Shown piece by piece: positions 6,656-7,124 of a DNA stretch of 7,124 bases (position 1 is its first letter; every line of letters begins with the position of its first letter). Source of the stretch: Bacillota bacterium (lineage in GTDB: Bacteria; Bacillota; Clostridia; Christensenellales; Aristaeellaceae); NCBI GenBank assembly GCA_023458835.1, contig JAEWWY010000475.1, forward strand, positions 1 to 7,124, read 5' to 3'. The notes under the pieces are model-generated. The model had not been told where the DNA came from, searched no databases, and saw nothing but the letters and a program-made list of their open reading frames with translations. The position numbers and the translations under genes are program-made.

Positions 6656-7124
6656 GTGGACATCAAGGATATCCGCATCTTCAAAGGCCGCAACGTATAC
6701 TGTATGCGGCCCGTTATCAAGCTGACGGTGGAACTTACGGAGGAACAGCACGGCCCTACCAGCAAGGTGGACGGCTTCAACGACAAGCTGGTCTCCCTGT
6801 TTCCCGGCCTGAAGACCCACCGCTGTGGCATTGGGGAAGACGGCGGGTTTATAAAGCGCCTTCAAGAGGGCACCTATCCCTGCCACGCGGCGGAGCATGC
6901 GATCTTGGAGCTGCAAAATATGCTGGGCTACAACGTGGGCTATGGCATCACCCGCCAGGAGGGGGATACCGCCTGCTACAACATCGTGTACCGCTATCAA
7001 AACGAACAGGTGGGCGTAGCCTGCGGCAAGGCTGTGACTGGCCTTTTCAACGCGCTGTTTGAAGGTAAAAGCCCCCATTTGCAGCCTGTTTTCAAGGAGC
7101 TGCAGCTTCTGGCCTCCCGCACCG
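6656..7124 (+). CDS. cphA: Cyanophycin synthetase, N-terminal domain (3' partial)
   Basis: CphA adds Asp and then Arg in turn to the growing cyanophycin polymer, using ATP for both steps. Only the first 156 codons of a protein usually near 870-900 residues are in the window. They cover most of the N-terminal domain: DIRIFKGRNVYCMRPVIKL at the start (2-22 region), GGFIKRLQEGTYPCHAAEH (63-81), LELQNMLGYNVGYGITR (84-100) and YNIVYRYQNEQVG (108-120), all in the order typical of CphA. H77-x-x-E80-H81 with E85 resembles the HxxEH motif proposed as a hidden hydrolytic site that makes short primers in some CphA enzymes. The ATP-grasp and Mur-ligase-like domains lie beyond the right edge, so completeness cannot be judged. 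It uses a GTG start and is closely coupled to cphB. Confidence 0.93.
   Translation, partial: MDIKDIRIFKGRNVYCMRPVIKLTVELTEEQHGPTSKVDGFNDKLVSLFPGLKTHRCGIGEDGGFIKRLQEGTYPCHAAEHAILELQNMLGYNVGYGITRQEGDTACYNIVYRYQNEQVGVACGKAVTGLFNALFEGKSPHLQPVFKELQLLASRT

Overview
The window is about 7.1 kb of fairly GC-rich, densely coding bacterial DNA. It has strong AGGAGG-type ribosome binding sites, short gaps between genes, and an AraC/GyrI-type regulator and an FAD-Rieske oxidoreductase of kinds common in Bacillota. I infer a GC-rich member of the Clostridia, but no marker gene is present to fix the taxon.

Region 1 (1-1515) holds two paralogous DNA-3-methyladenine glycosylase I (Tag) genes in tandem. The first is cut by the left window edge and is fused at its C terminus to a nucleotidyltransferase-fold domain. 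The second is a standard, complete 185-residue Tag with every zinc and catalytic residue in place. Region 2 (1583-2500) is an AraC-type regulator with a GyrI-like effector-binding C-terminal half. It contains an internal ribosome binding site and ATG that could also produce the effector domain alone. These three genes point the same way and may be one transcription unit.

Region 3 (2501-2748) has no gene. It holds a 160-bp element with 11-bp perfect terminal inverted repeats and an internal hairpin, which looks like a MITE lying between two convergent genes. Region 4 (2749-4443, minus strand) is an FAD-dependent oxidoreductase with a C-terminal Rieske [2Fe-2S] domain, resembling Bacillus YhfW but with a longer tail.

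Region 5 (4602 to the right edge, plus strand) reads away from the oxidoreductase and is a cyanophycin metabolism operon: iadA (isoaspartyl dipeptidase), cphB (cyanophycinase) and the start of cphA (cyanophycin synthetase). CphA would build the Asp-Arg polymer, CphB would cut it to beta-Asp-Arg dipeptides, and IadA would split these to Asp and Arg. That is a full nitrogen, carbon and energy storage cycle in one operon. The most notable molecular detail is that the IadA carries a glutamate where the E. coli enzyme has its carbamylated, metal-bridging lysine. The CphA N-terminal domain carries an HxxEH motif compatible with a primer-generating hydrolase site.
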